A DNA stretch of 64,000 nucleotides. Origin: Flavobacterium difficile. Its GTDB lineage: Bacteria; Bacteroidota; Bacteroidia; Flavobacteriales; Flavobacteriaceae. Numbering within the stretch: the stretch's first letter is position 1; the number at the start of each line of letters is the position of its first letter. A program made the translations under genes and the position numbers. This document shows, one piece after another, positions 35,360-43,242 of the stretch. The DNA lies in the NCBI RefSeq assembly GCF_011392115.1, contig NZ_JAAJBT010000001.1:1-64000 (forward strand), given 5' to 3'. The notes under the pieces are model-generated. The model was not told the DNA's origin. It made no database searches and saw nothing but the letters and a program-made list of their open reading frames with translations.

Positions 35360-37369
35360 ATGAAGTTTATTAAGCTTCCAATTGTTCCTGTTTTAGCGGG
35401 ATTAATAATTGGTATTTTAACTCAGCATTTTTACGATGTTTCTCTTTTTGCTATTCTAATTTTAATTTTTAGTAGTAGTTTAGGATGTTCCATTTTCTAT
35501 TTCTTAAATACTAAGAAAAAAGTACAAAGCCTTTTTTTTGAAGTTTTTGTGATTTTGGTTAGTGTTTTTTTAGGTGTTTTTTCAGCTTATTTGCATAAAG
35601 AAATTAATTCTAAAAATCATTTTTCTACTTTCCTTTCGGATAAAAATATAGTTCAAGGGATTGTTACAGAAAAATTAAAATCGACTGTTTATTACAATAA
35701 ATATATAGTAAAAACTACATCGGTTGACCATCAAAACTGCCAAGGAACATTCATATTTTATGTGCCAAAAAAGAGTAAAAAGCATATAGAGGTTGGTAAT
35801 AAAATTAAGGTATTTGAAACGCCAACTTTACTGCAAAATTCGTTCAATCCACATCAATTTGATTATTCGAAATATTTACAAAATCAGAATATTTTTTACG
35901 AATTAAAACTCAAAACAAGCAAGACATTAGAGGTTTCTGTTGCGAATAATTTTTATCATTATATTAATTTTATTAAATCGAAATTATTAAAAAGTTATCC
36001 AATTGAAAGTTTCAAAAAAGACAATTACAACTTATTGATGGCCTTGCTTTTCGGAGAAAAAACCGAATTATCCAAAGAAATTAGTTCCAGTTATACAGAA
36101 GCTGGAATTATTCATATTTTGGCGATTTCAGGTTTACATATTGCTTTAATTTATGGTATTGTACTTTGGTTAACCAAACCCTTACAACGCTTACAAAAAG
36201 GGAAAGTTTATATATTTTTTATTTCATTAAGTGTGTTGTGGTTTTATGCTGTTTTAGCCGGATTTTCAGCTTCTATAGTTCGAGCAGCCGTAATGTTTTC
36301 AGTAATAGCTTTTGCTAAAATTTTAAATCGTCAATCTAATATCTATAATTCACTAGCGTTATCCGCACTAATTTTGTTGTTATATAATCCCAATTATTTG
36401 TTTGATGTTGGTTTTCAATTGAGTTTTGCAGCAGTTTTAAGTATCGTTATTTTTCAACCCTTCGTTAGAAAATTTAGTTATTCGAAATATTATATAGTGA
36501 GAGAAACAAAAGCGTTGTTACTAATTTCATTTGTAGCTCAAATAGGTGTTTTACCCTTAACTTTGTATTATTTTGGACAATTTCCTTTATTGTTTTTGTT
36601 GGCCAATTTAATTGCGATTCCACTATCTAGTGTGATTTTAGTTTTAGGATTGATAATGCTGCCCTTAAACTTTATAATTCCAGAAGCAGCAACTTATTTG
36701 GCTGTTTTATTAAATGCATTCATAGATTGGATGAATGCATTTACAACTTGGATAGTTCAGTTTGATGCTTTTATTATCCGAAACATTGCTTTTCATGAAA
36801 TTTTAGTTGCGCTTTTATATCTCATTATGGCTTGTGTCATTTATTTTGTATACCATCCAAAAATTAAATTTATGATACCAATTTTGATTGCGATTATTAT
36901 GTTTCAAATGGGTTATTTCTTTTTGAATATTACTGAAAAAAGCAATGATGAATTTGTAGTTTTTAATGTGATGAAAAACAATTTATTTGTAGAAACTAGA
37001 AATAACTTTGCTGTTTTTTACACAAATAATTTAGAAAAATCTCAACCCATTATTACCGCTTATACACGTGGAAAGTTTATTCAAAAGTATCGCGTTGATT
37101 CGATAAAAAATGTTTATGCTTTTAAAAGAAAAATTCTTTGTATTGATAGTTTAGGGGTTTATAATCCGAAACAAAAGCCAGAAATTATAGTGTTAGCTCA
37201 ATCGCCAAAAATTAATTTAGAACGATTAATTTCTACCTTACATCCGAAACAAATAATTGCAGACGGATCTAATTATAAAAGCGATATCAAACTTTGGAAA
37301 GCAACTTGTAAGCAAGAAAAAATCCCTTTTCATGCTACAGCCGAAAAGGGATTTTATAGTTTAAAATAA
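35360..37369 (+). CDS. comEC: ComEC/Rec2-family DNA uptake channel protein
   Basis: A 669-residue polytopic protein. N-terminal helices and a DUF4131-type soluble domain (about 90-190) precede the Competence core, with the diagnostic 'ALLFGEKTEL', 'HILAISGLHIALIYGI' and 'GFSASIVRAAVMF'. Some ten helices follow. The C-terminal 150 residues take the place of the metallo-beta-lactamase-like domain but carry no HxHxDH metal motif. ComEC moves single-stranded DNA across the inner membrane in natural transformation. The last codons also form a terminator hairpin (37319-37355), and the gene ends 2 bases from the convergent protease gene. Confidence 0.92.
   Translation: MKFIKLPIVPVLAGLIIGILTQHFYDVSLFAILILIFSSSLGCSIFYFLNTKKKVQSLFFEVFVILVSVFLGVFSAYLHKEINSKNHFSTFLSDKNIVQGIVTEKLKSTVYYNKYIVKTTSVDHQNCQGTFIFYVPKKSKKHIEVGNKIKVFETPTLLQNSFNPHQFDYSKYLQNQNIFYELKLKTSKTLEVSVANNFYHYINFIKSKLLKSYPIESFKKDNYNLLMALLFGEKTELSKEISSSYTEAGIIHILAISGLHIALIYGIVLWLTKPLQRLQKGKVYIFFISLSVLWFYAVLAGFSASIVRAAVMFSVIAFAKILNRQSNIYNSLALSALILLLYNPNYLFDVGFQLSFAAVLSIVIFQPFVRKFSYSKYYIVRETKALLLISFVAQIGVLPLTLYYFGQFPLLFLLANLIAIPLSSVILVLGLIMLPLNFIIPEAATYLAVLLNAFIDWMNAFTTWIVQFDAFIIRNIAFHEILVALLYLIMACVIYFVYHPKIKFMIPILIAIIMFQMGYFFLNITEKSNDEFVVFNVMKNNLFVETRNNFAVFYTNNLEKSQPIITAYTRGKFIQKYRVDSIKNVYAFKRKILCIDSLGVYNPKQKPEIIVLAQSPKINLERLISTLHPKQIIADGSNYKSDIKLWKATCKQEKIPFHATAEKGFYSLK
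37319..37355. terminator. Bidirectional terminator inside the 3' end of comEC
   Basis: AAAATCCCTTTT (37319-37330) and AAAAGGGATTTT (37344-37355) form a perfect 12-bp stem with a 13-base loop. T runs exist on both strands (six T on the minus side). It lies wholly within comEC codons, 12 to 50 bases before the stop, and serves genes that converge with only 2 bases between them. Confidence 0.7.
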
Positions 37370-37371
37370 AA

Positions 37372-38655
37372 TTATCTTACTGCTATTTTGTACGTAGCTC
37401 CGTTGTAAGTTACGCTACCATTTTGAGCTGGTGCTGCATTTCTAACTTGCATTATACCTGCAACGTGTGGTGTAGCCATACTTGTTCCTGATAGTGTTGC
37501 ATATCCGCCATTTTTGTATGTGCTATAAACACTAGAACCTGTCGCAATCCAATCTACAGTTGAAGTTCCAAAATTAGAAAAAGAACTACTAAATGTTTTA
37601 GAACATGTCATTGAAGCTACCGTATATATATTAGTTCCATTTAAACATCCTGGTTGATATAAAGTCGAACTTGCAGCATCATTTCCAGCTGCAATAGCAA
37701 TTTTAGAAGTTACAGCTAATGAAGTCACTGCTGATTTATAAGATGAATTTGTAGCGCAGTTGCTACCAAAATAACCACCTAAACTCATATTTACTACATC
37801 GCCGGGAGCATCATAAGTTGCTACATGGTTAATTCCATTAATAATTACAGATGTTGAACTTCCGCCAGTTGCTCCGAAAACTCTAACTGGAACGACAGGT
37901 GCATTAGGTGCAACTCCAATTACTCCAATAGTGTTGTTTTTTGCTCCAATAGTACCAGCCACGTGCGTTCCATGCCCGTTTTCATCATCAGGAGTAGTAG
38001 TTCCTGTGGCAAAAGTTTTGGCATAGGTTGTGTTTGTAATCACGTTTAAATCTGGATGATCTAAATCAATACCCGAATCGATTACCCAAACCCATCGATC
38101 TGTACTAACAGTGGTTGCTGCTCCACCTGCATTGGTAATTCCGCAAGGAGTAGTTTGAGCTAATACAGCTTCTGTTGCATTACCAGTTTTCGATTCTTCT
38201 ACTTGAAAAGTTGGAATTTCTTCAATTCTATCACATTCAATAAAGTTGATACTTGGGTTTCTTTTAAGTGTATTAAAAGCATCAGGTGCTAAATTTACTG
38301 TAAAGCCAACAAAAGTAGTTTTATGCTTAAATACTACAGCTGTTGATGGGATATTATTTTTCGCTAGCCAATTGTTTAATTCACCTTCAACAATTAGGTT
38401 TAGCGCTTCCATTTCTTGTGCTTTTGATTCTCTAGTTGAGTTCGCTTTCCATTCGAATCGTGCTCGAGCTGATTTTATTACCTCGTCTTTTAAGACAACG
38501 ATATATTGGTTTGGAATAATTTTCCCCTCTAAACTAGAAGGCTCGGTAATTTTCTGTTGTGGATTTTCAACAATTTGTTCGTTTTTTTCGTTATTACATG
38601 ACATTACCGAAAAGGTAAGGATCGCAATACACAATGGTTTTAAAATTTTTTTCAT
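37372..38655 (-). CDS. S8 subtilase lipoprotein, proteinase K-like
   Basis: A 427-residue secreted protease. The lipobox cysteine is C20 ('FSVMSC'). An I9-type inhibitor propeptide (about 50-145; 'NQYIVVLKDEV', 'FVGFTVNLA', 'IEEIPTF') precedes the catalytic domain. The triad is D193 ('VIDSGID'), H228 ('GHGTHVAG') and S392 ('GTSMATPHVAG'), with N325 as oxyanion-hole residue. It ends soon after the active-site serine with no T9SS domain. It is convergent with comEC and shares that gene's internal terminator. Likely an extracytoplasmic nutrient or processing protease. Confidence 0.94.
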   Translation of the reverse strand: MKKILKPLCIAILTFSVMSCNNEKNEQIVENPQQKITEPSSLEGKIIPNQYIVVLKDEVIKSARARFEWKANSTRESKAQEMEALNLIVEGELNNWLAKNNIPSTAVVFKHKTTFVGFTVNLAPDAFNTLKRNPSINFIECDRIEEIPTFQVEESKTGNATEAVLAQTTPCGITNAGGAATTVSTDRWVWVIDSGIDLDHPDLNVITNTTYAKTFATGTTTPDDENGHGTHVAGTIGAKNNTIGVIGVAPNAPVVPVRVFGATGGSSTSVIINGINHVATYDAPGDVVNMSLGGYFGSNCATNSSYKSAVTSLAVTSKIAIAAGNDAASSTLYQPGCLNGTNIYTVASMTCSKTFSSSFSNFGTSTVDWIATGSSVYSTYKNGGYATLSGTSMATPHVAGIMQVRNAAPAQNGSVTYNGATYKIAVR

Positions 38656-38856
38656 ACAAATATTATTATTTTTTGGTTAGTTAATAAGGACTAAACTAAA
38701 AAATAATTATCATATTAATAATAAAAAACATTAAAAATTAATAAATAATCTATAAAAAACAAATTTTACAGATTAAATGTTAAAAAAAACACCAAAAAAT
38801 GATATTTTATGTAATTGTAGGTAAAGTTATAATTTTATAGACTGGTGTAAAATAAA

Positions 38857-38888
38857 ATTCCCTTTTCTAAAAATTTAAAAAAGGGAAT
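38857..38888 (-). terminator. Terminator of the thioredoxin-like gene
   Basis: ATTCCCTTTT (38857-38866) and AAAAGGGAAT (38879-38888) form a 10-bp stem with a 12-base loop, 20 bases after the minus-strand stop, followed on that strand by TTTTATTTTA. The rest of the 38656-38908 gap is plain AT-rich sequence in which I see nothing else. Confidence 0.7.
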
Positions 38889-38908
38889 GTAAATTGTAAT
38901 TTGTTTTT

Positions 38909-39367
38909 TTACTTCGCTAGAAAAGTATTGGCATTAGTAATCCAATTTACGGCAGATTTGTCATACCCTAATGAACCTAAACCGGATAAATTCACTTTAT
39001 TGTCATCGCCTTTTACAGGTTTTACAAACCAAACTGTAGGGTAACCTTGAATTCCGAAAGTTTGAGCCAATTGCTGGTTTTGTGATTTCAATACAGCATC
39101 TTGAGGTTTACTTCTAGGAAAATCTAATTCTACTAATATAACATTTTGTGTCGCCCAATTGGCAAATTCCGTGGTTTTTAAAACATCTTTTTGAAGTTTA
39201 ATACACCAACCGCACCAATCTGAACCTGTGAAAAATAACATTAAAGGTTTGTTTTCTTTTAAAGCCTGTTCTGTTGCTTTTGCCATATCGGTATGCCAAT
39301 TTAACTCTTGTGCTTGTGCTATAAATCCACTTAATAGGAATGTGAATATTAAAATTATTTTTTTCAT
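38909..39367 (-). CDS. Exported thioredoxin-family protein (CGWC active site)
   Basis: About 152 residues: a signal peptide ('MKKIILIFTFLLSGFIAQAQ') and one thioredoxin fold. The redox motif is 'DWCGWCIKL', the thioredoxin_7/DUF255 type with CxxC. The cis-proline loop is 'IQGYPTVWF'. It is probably a periplasmic disulfide reductase or chaperone-like protein. I prefer the ATG at 39367 over one at 39379 because the upstream -7 element (39392-39399) would leave almost no leader for the longer form. It is followed by its own terminator and stands as a single unit. Confidence 0.88.
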   Translation of the reverse strand: MKKIILIFTFLLSGFIAQAQELNWHTDMAKATEQALKENKPLMLFFTGSDWCGWCIKLQKDVLKTTEFANWATQNVILVELDFPRSKPQDAVLKSQNQQLAQTFGIQGYPTVWFVKPVKGDDNKVNLSGLGSLGYDKSAVNWITNANTFLAK

Positions 39368-39391
39368 TTTATTTTTCATTAAATTATGTTA

Positions 39392-39399
39392 CAAATATA
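39392..39399 (-). promoter_or_regulatory. -7 element (TATATTTG) for the thioredoxin-like gene
   Basis: An exact TAnnTTTG match on the minus strand, 24 bases before the preferred start at 39367. The -33 region is only T-rich. Confidence 0.5.
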
Positions 39400-39426
39400 T
39401 TCAATTATTATGCCTAAAAAAGTAAG

Positions 39427-40929
39427 TTACTTAACATCTTGCATTAATTTTTTTATCAAAGGCGATATAATTATTAAAATGACTCCAGCAATTAAAGCAT
39501 AAATGGCCAATTGATAATAACCATCAGCATAGGTATTTAGTTTTTGTATGTTCGTGGCATTTTCAGATGCGCTAGCAATTCCAGCACCTAAAATTCCAGC
39601 AAAATATTGACCATAAGCACTTGCTAAAAACCACATTCCCATAATTACTGCCTGAGTTTTTTGAGGTGATAATTTTGTCATAGCACTCATTCCTATTGGG
39701 GACAAGCATAATTCTCCAAAAGTGATGATAAACCATCCAAAAGTAAATACATCTAATGAAGTTTTTCCTGACGCATCCGCAAAAAATTTAGTGTAATAGA
39801 AAATCCAAAAGCCACCAGCTAAAAACAAGAAAGCGATTCCGAATTTAACAATAGTGTTAGGTTCAATTTTTCTTTTTGCCATCCATAGCCATACCATTCC
39901 TATTAGAGCAGCAAAAGCGATTACAAAGAAAGAATTTGCCGAGTTATTCACCCCATTCGGATCGAGTTGTATACCTAAAACTGTTTGGTTTAAATTTTCT
40001 GCTGCGAAATCACTTAATGAACCGCCGCTTTGTTCGAAAAATGCCCAAAAGACAATAGAGAATAACATAAAAATTACTGCAGCAATTAATTTTTTATTTT
40101 CTGCTACAGAAAATCCTCTCATTTCATAAGCTAAATAAATAATAGAAATTGGACCAATGGCATACATGAAATAATCCGTGTAAACAGTATTAGAAACCAT
40201 TGCAATAATGATTGGAACAATGAGAATTGATCCTAGATAAGTTAACCATTCATATAGCTTTCTTTTAGACGCACTAAGATGTAATAGTGGTGAAAGGCCA
40301 ATTTCTCCTAAACTTTTTTGGGTTTGAAGGAAAGTTAAAAGACTAATTATCATTACAACTGCAGCCAAACCAAACGCAACATTCCATTTTAAATGATTTG
40401 GAATTAATGTTGTAAATATTTGATTTTTTCCGATAGCGATACATAAATATCCGCCAATTAATGCACCAAGATTTACACCTGCATAAAATAATGAAAAACC
40501 GGCATCTGTTCTTGTGTCGCATTCTCTATATAGTTTTCCAACCATTGATGAAATATTTGGTTTAAAAAAACCGGTTCCAACAATTGTAAAACTAACACCG
40601 ACAAAGAAAAAAGTTTTTGGATTTACAGCTAAAATGACACTTCCAAGAATCATTAATAAGCCACCCCAAAAAAGCGATTTTCTAAACCCGAAAATTTTAT
40701 CTGCAAACAAACCTCCAATAAACGTAAAAGCATATACCCAGGCTTGTGTAGCGCCATATTGTAAATTTGCAGTCTCTTTATCCATTAATAAATGGTGTAC
40801 CATGTAGAAATACAACATGCCACGCATTCCATAAAAACTAAATCTTTCCCACATTTCTGAGAAAAATAAATACCACAATTGTTTGGGATATTTGCCTTTA
40901 AAATTTTGAATTTCTTCTATTGTTTGCAT
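39427..40929 (-). CDS. POT-family proton-coupled peptide transporter
   Basis: A 500-residue MFS protein with 12 to 14 helices. The POT proton-coupling motif ExxER is present in 'SEMWERFSFYGMRGML'. The second POT signature is 'GVSFTIVGTGFFKPNISSMVG', and 'FGELCLSPIGMSAM' is the helix-10 motif. It imports di- and tripeptides with protons. It starts 22 bases after the GHMP kinase gene on the same strand and may share that transcript. It has no extra soluble domain, unlike the two POT paralogues at 52054 and 54049. Confidence 0.95.
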   Translation of the reverse strand: MQTIEEIQNFKGKYPKQLWYLFFSEMWERFSFYGMRGMLYFYMVHHLLMDKETANLQYGATQAWVYAFTFIGGLFADKIFGFRKSLFWGGLLMILGSVILAVNPKTFFFVGVSFTIVGTGFFKPNISSMVGKLYRECDTRTDAGFSLFYAGVNLGALIGGYLCIAIGKNQIFTTLIPNHLKWNVAFGLAAVVMIISLLTFLQTQKSLGEIGLSPLLHLSASKRKLYEWLTYLGSILIVPIIIAMVSNTVYTDYFMYAIGPISIIYLAYEMRGFSVAENKKLIAAVIFMLFSIVFWAFFEQSGGSLSDFAAENLNQTVLGIQLDPNGVNNSANSFFVIAFAALIGMVWLWMAKRKIEPNTIVKFGIAFLFLAGGFWIFYYTKFFADASGKTSLDVFTFGWFIITFGELCLSPIGMSAMTKLSPQKTQAVIMGMWFLASAYGQYFAGILGAGIASASENATNIQKLNTYADGYYQLAIYALIAGVILIIISPLIKKLMQDVK

Positions 40930-40951
40930 TTTTTTTATTTTAAAATTAGCA

Positions 40952-41902
40952 TCAGATTGGGTGATCCATTATCATTTCTTGATACGGTAAAATTGTTTGA
41001 TAGCCTTTTGATTTGAAATAATCGGTAGGGTTTTCTTCTGAAAGTACCATTACAAAATCGCCGCCCCAAGCACCTAAGCTTTTAATTGTACCTTTAAAAT
41101 CGGAAAATAAACGTTCTTTCGTAGTTTGTGTTTCAAGAATATCACTCAGAATAATTTCATGATGTTCAATTAAATTTTTAGTAGTTTCGAAATCTTTAGA
41201 AAGTAAAATTTGGTTTGAAATTTCTGATATTGATGCTTTTTTTTGAGATAAAAATTGTTGTTTATTCATGTAGTTTTGAATGGCATGTCTGCTGTTTTGT
41301 TTTTTATTCAAATACACAAAGTAAATAGCATTTTTATAGGTTGGATTAAAGTTTACGACATGCACAACTGGTTTTTCATTTTCATTTAACTGATACATAA
41401 TAGCTGTATCATGTTGTGCACATGCAATATCATAACCGCTTCCGCCGAAACTTTTTCTTAGTAACTCGAAAGCGTCAATTTGTAACCATTGTGCAATATT
41501 ATTGATTAGTGTAGAGGAAGTCCCTAAACCCCAATTTCTTGGAAAAGTTAATTCGGTTTCAATTTTATAACCTGTTTGAGTTGTTAAAAAACTTGGATTT
41601 TGAAGATTTGCTTGGTGTAAAATTTCAACAAGCGTGTGTTTGATTGGGTGTTCTTCTTCAAAGTTTTTTTGTAAAAGGATGTCTTCGAAAGTTAATTCCG
41701 TTTCAAACCAGATACTTTTATCCGCATCAAAACTTGTCCAAATTATTTTTTTTTCTTCTAAAGATGAAACCGTTAAAGTTTGTCCGAATTTTGTTGGCAA
41801 TGCTAAAGCTTTGGCACCATTTAAAACCAAATATTCTCCTGTAATTAGCAGTTTTCCGTTAGAGTAGAATGTTTTTTTCACTTGGTTCTTTTTACTTTTC
41901 AC
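40952..41902 (-). CDS. GYDIA-type GHMP kinase (mevalonate-pathway kinase)
   Basis: A 316-residue GHMP-superfamily kinase. The phosphate-binding motif is 'WGLGTSS' (124-130) and the family-naming motif 'GYDIA' is at 156-160; 'KLLITGEYLVLNGAKALALP' is the N-terminal GHMP motif. 'LGAWGGDFVMVL' is the C-terminal Gly-rich motif. Its start overlaps the HMG-CoA reductase stop by ATGA. The pairing indicates phosphorylation of mevalonate or phosphomevalonate for isoprenoid synthesis; which step it catalyses is not settled by sequence. Confidence 0.9.
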   Translation of the reverse strand: MKSKKNQVKKTFYSNGKLLITGEYLVLNGAKALALPTKFGQTLTVSSLEEKKIIWTSFDADKSIWFETELTFEDILLQKNFEEEHPIKHTLVEILHQANLQNPSFLTTQTGYKIETELTFPRNWGLGTSSTLINNIAQWLQIDAFELLRKSFGGSGYDIACAQHDTAIMYQLNENEKPVVHVVNFNPTYKNAIYFVYLNKKQNSRHAIQNYMNKQQFLSQKKASISEISNQILLSKDFETTKNLIEHHEIILSDILETQTTKERLFSDFKGTIKSLGAWGGDFVMVLSEENPTDYFKSKGYQTILPYQEMIMDHPI

Positions 41903-43203
41903 TTGGCTCTTAAGTTCTCCAAAAAATCCACTACTAAATTATGTGAAGCCGTTTGATTTTCAAAATGTGCAATAGCTAGTCGTTTTTCTTCTTTTGTGGC
42001 TTGGTGTTGGTTTAAAATATTATTAAGGTGCATTTTCATATGTCCTTGTTGAATTCCAGATGTAGTTAATGAACGTAAAGCGGCGAAATTTTGTGCTAAA
42101 CCTGCAACGGCAACAATTTCCATTAGTTCAGTAGCAGATGGATTGCCTAACATTTCCAGAGAAAATTTCACTAATGGATGTAAATTGGTTAATCCGCCCA
42201 CTGTTCCTAATGCTAACGGTACATCTAGCCAAAAAGTAAATATGCCGTTTTCAATTTTAGCATGGGATAAACTGGTGTATTTTCCATCTTTACTTGCGAA
42301 GGCATGAACGCCAGCTTCAATAGCTCTGAAATCGTTACCAGTTGCTAAAACAACTGCGTCGATTCCGTTCATGATGCCTTTGTTGTGCGTTACTGCTCTA
42401 AAAGGTTCTACTTCAGCTATTTTAACAGCCGTTACAAACTTCTCTGCAAATTCACTTGATGTAATGTTCGCATCTTCATTTAATTCAGATACTGGACAAG
42501 AAACTTCTGCTCTAACTACGCAATTTGGTACAAAATTGCTTAAAATACTCATGATAATTTGAATGGAAGGTAAACCGAAATTTTCTGAGTTGTTTTTAAA
42601 AGTTTTAGCAAATTGTTCTAAACACGAATTGATAAAATTAGCACCCATGCTATCTTTTGTTTCAAAAGTAGCATGTAATTGGTAGTAATTTTCTAATATT
42701 TCTGTTTTGTCAATTAATTCTATCTTAGAAATACCGCCGCCACGTTTTTGCATGTTTTTGGTAATTTCTTCCGTTTCAGTAAGTAATACAGGTTGTATGA
42801 AGTTAAAATATTCTTTTAATTTTTGTTTATCGCCTTCATATAGAAAATGCACTTGCCCGATTTTTTCGGTTCCTAAAATTGTAGTTTTAAATCCGCCACG
42901 AGCGCCCCAAAACTTAGCGGCTTTACTGGCAGCTGCTACAACAGAACTTTCTTCAACAGCAAATGGAATTGTAAAATTTTTACCATTTATGTTGAAGTTG
43001 GGTGCTACACCTAAAGGCAAATAAAAATTAGTCAGTGTGTTTTCAATAAATTCGTCGTGAAGTTTTTGCAGTGCTTCATTTGAATTTTGATATTGATTTA
43101 AAACAGAAATTGCTTCTTTTGGGTTGGCAAAATATTGATTGGCAATCCAATTAATTTTTTCTTCTTTTGTTAGTTTTGAAAAACCTATTTTATTTTCAGT
43201 CAT
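41899..43203 (-). CDS. mvaA: Hydroxymethylglutaryl-CoA reductase, class II
   Basis: A 434-residue soluble enzyme making (or, in some bacteria, breaking down) mevalonate from HMG-CoA with NAD(P)H. 'FAVEESSVVAAASKAAKFW' holds the catalytic glutamate. 'TKDSMGANFIN' is the DAMGxN-like cofactor motif, 'TGNDFRAIEAGVHAF' is typical, and the catalytic histidine is in 'QQGHMKMHL'. It is the first gene of the reductase, kinase, POT run on the minus strand. A consensus -7 element lies just upstream. Confidence 0.95.
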   Translation of the reverse strand: MTENKIGFSKLTKEEKINWIANQYFANPKEAISVLNQYQNSNEALQKLHDEFIENTLTNFYLPLGVAPNFNINGKNFTIPFAVEESSVVAAASKAAKFWGARGGFKTTILGTEKIGQVHFLYEGDKQKLKEYFNFIQPVLLTETEEITKNMQKRGGGISKIELIDKTEILENYYQLHATFETKDSMGANFINSCLEQFAKTFKNNSENFGLPSIQIIMSILSNFVPNCVVRAEVSCPVSELNEDANITSSEFAEKFVTAVKIAEVEPFRAVTHNKGIMNGIDAVVLATGNDFRAIEAGVHAFASKDGKYTSLSHAKIENGIFTFWLDVPLALGTVGGLTNLHPLVKFSLEMLGNPSATELMEIVAVAGLAQNFAALRSLTTSGIQQGHMKMHLNNILNQHQATKEEKRLAIAHFENQTASHNLVVDFLENLRAK

Positions 43204-43221
43204 TTGTTACGAATTGATTAG

Positions 43222-43229
43222 CAAAGGTA
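43222..43229 (-). promoter_or_regulatory. -7 element (TACCTTTG) for the HMG-CoA reductase operon
   Basis: An exact TAnnTTTG match on the minus strand, 18 bases before the start at 43203. No clear -33 TTTG is visible. Confidence 0.5.
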
Positions 43230-43242
43230 GTAAAAGTTAGGT

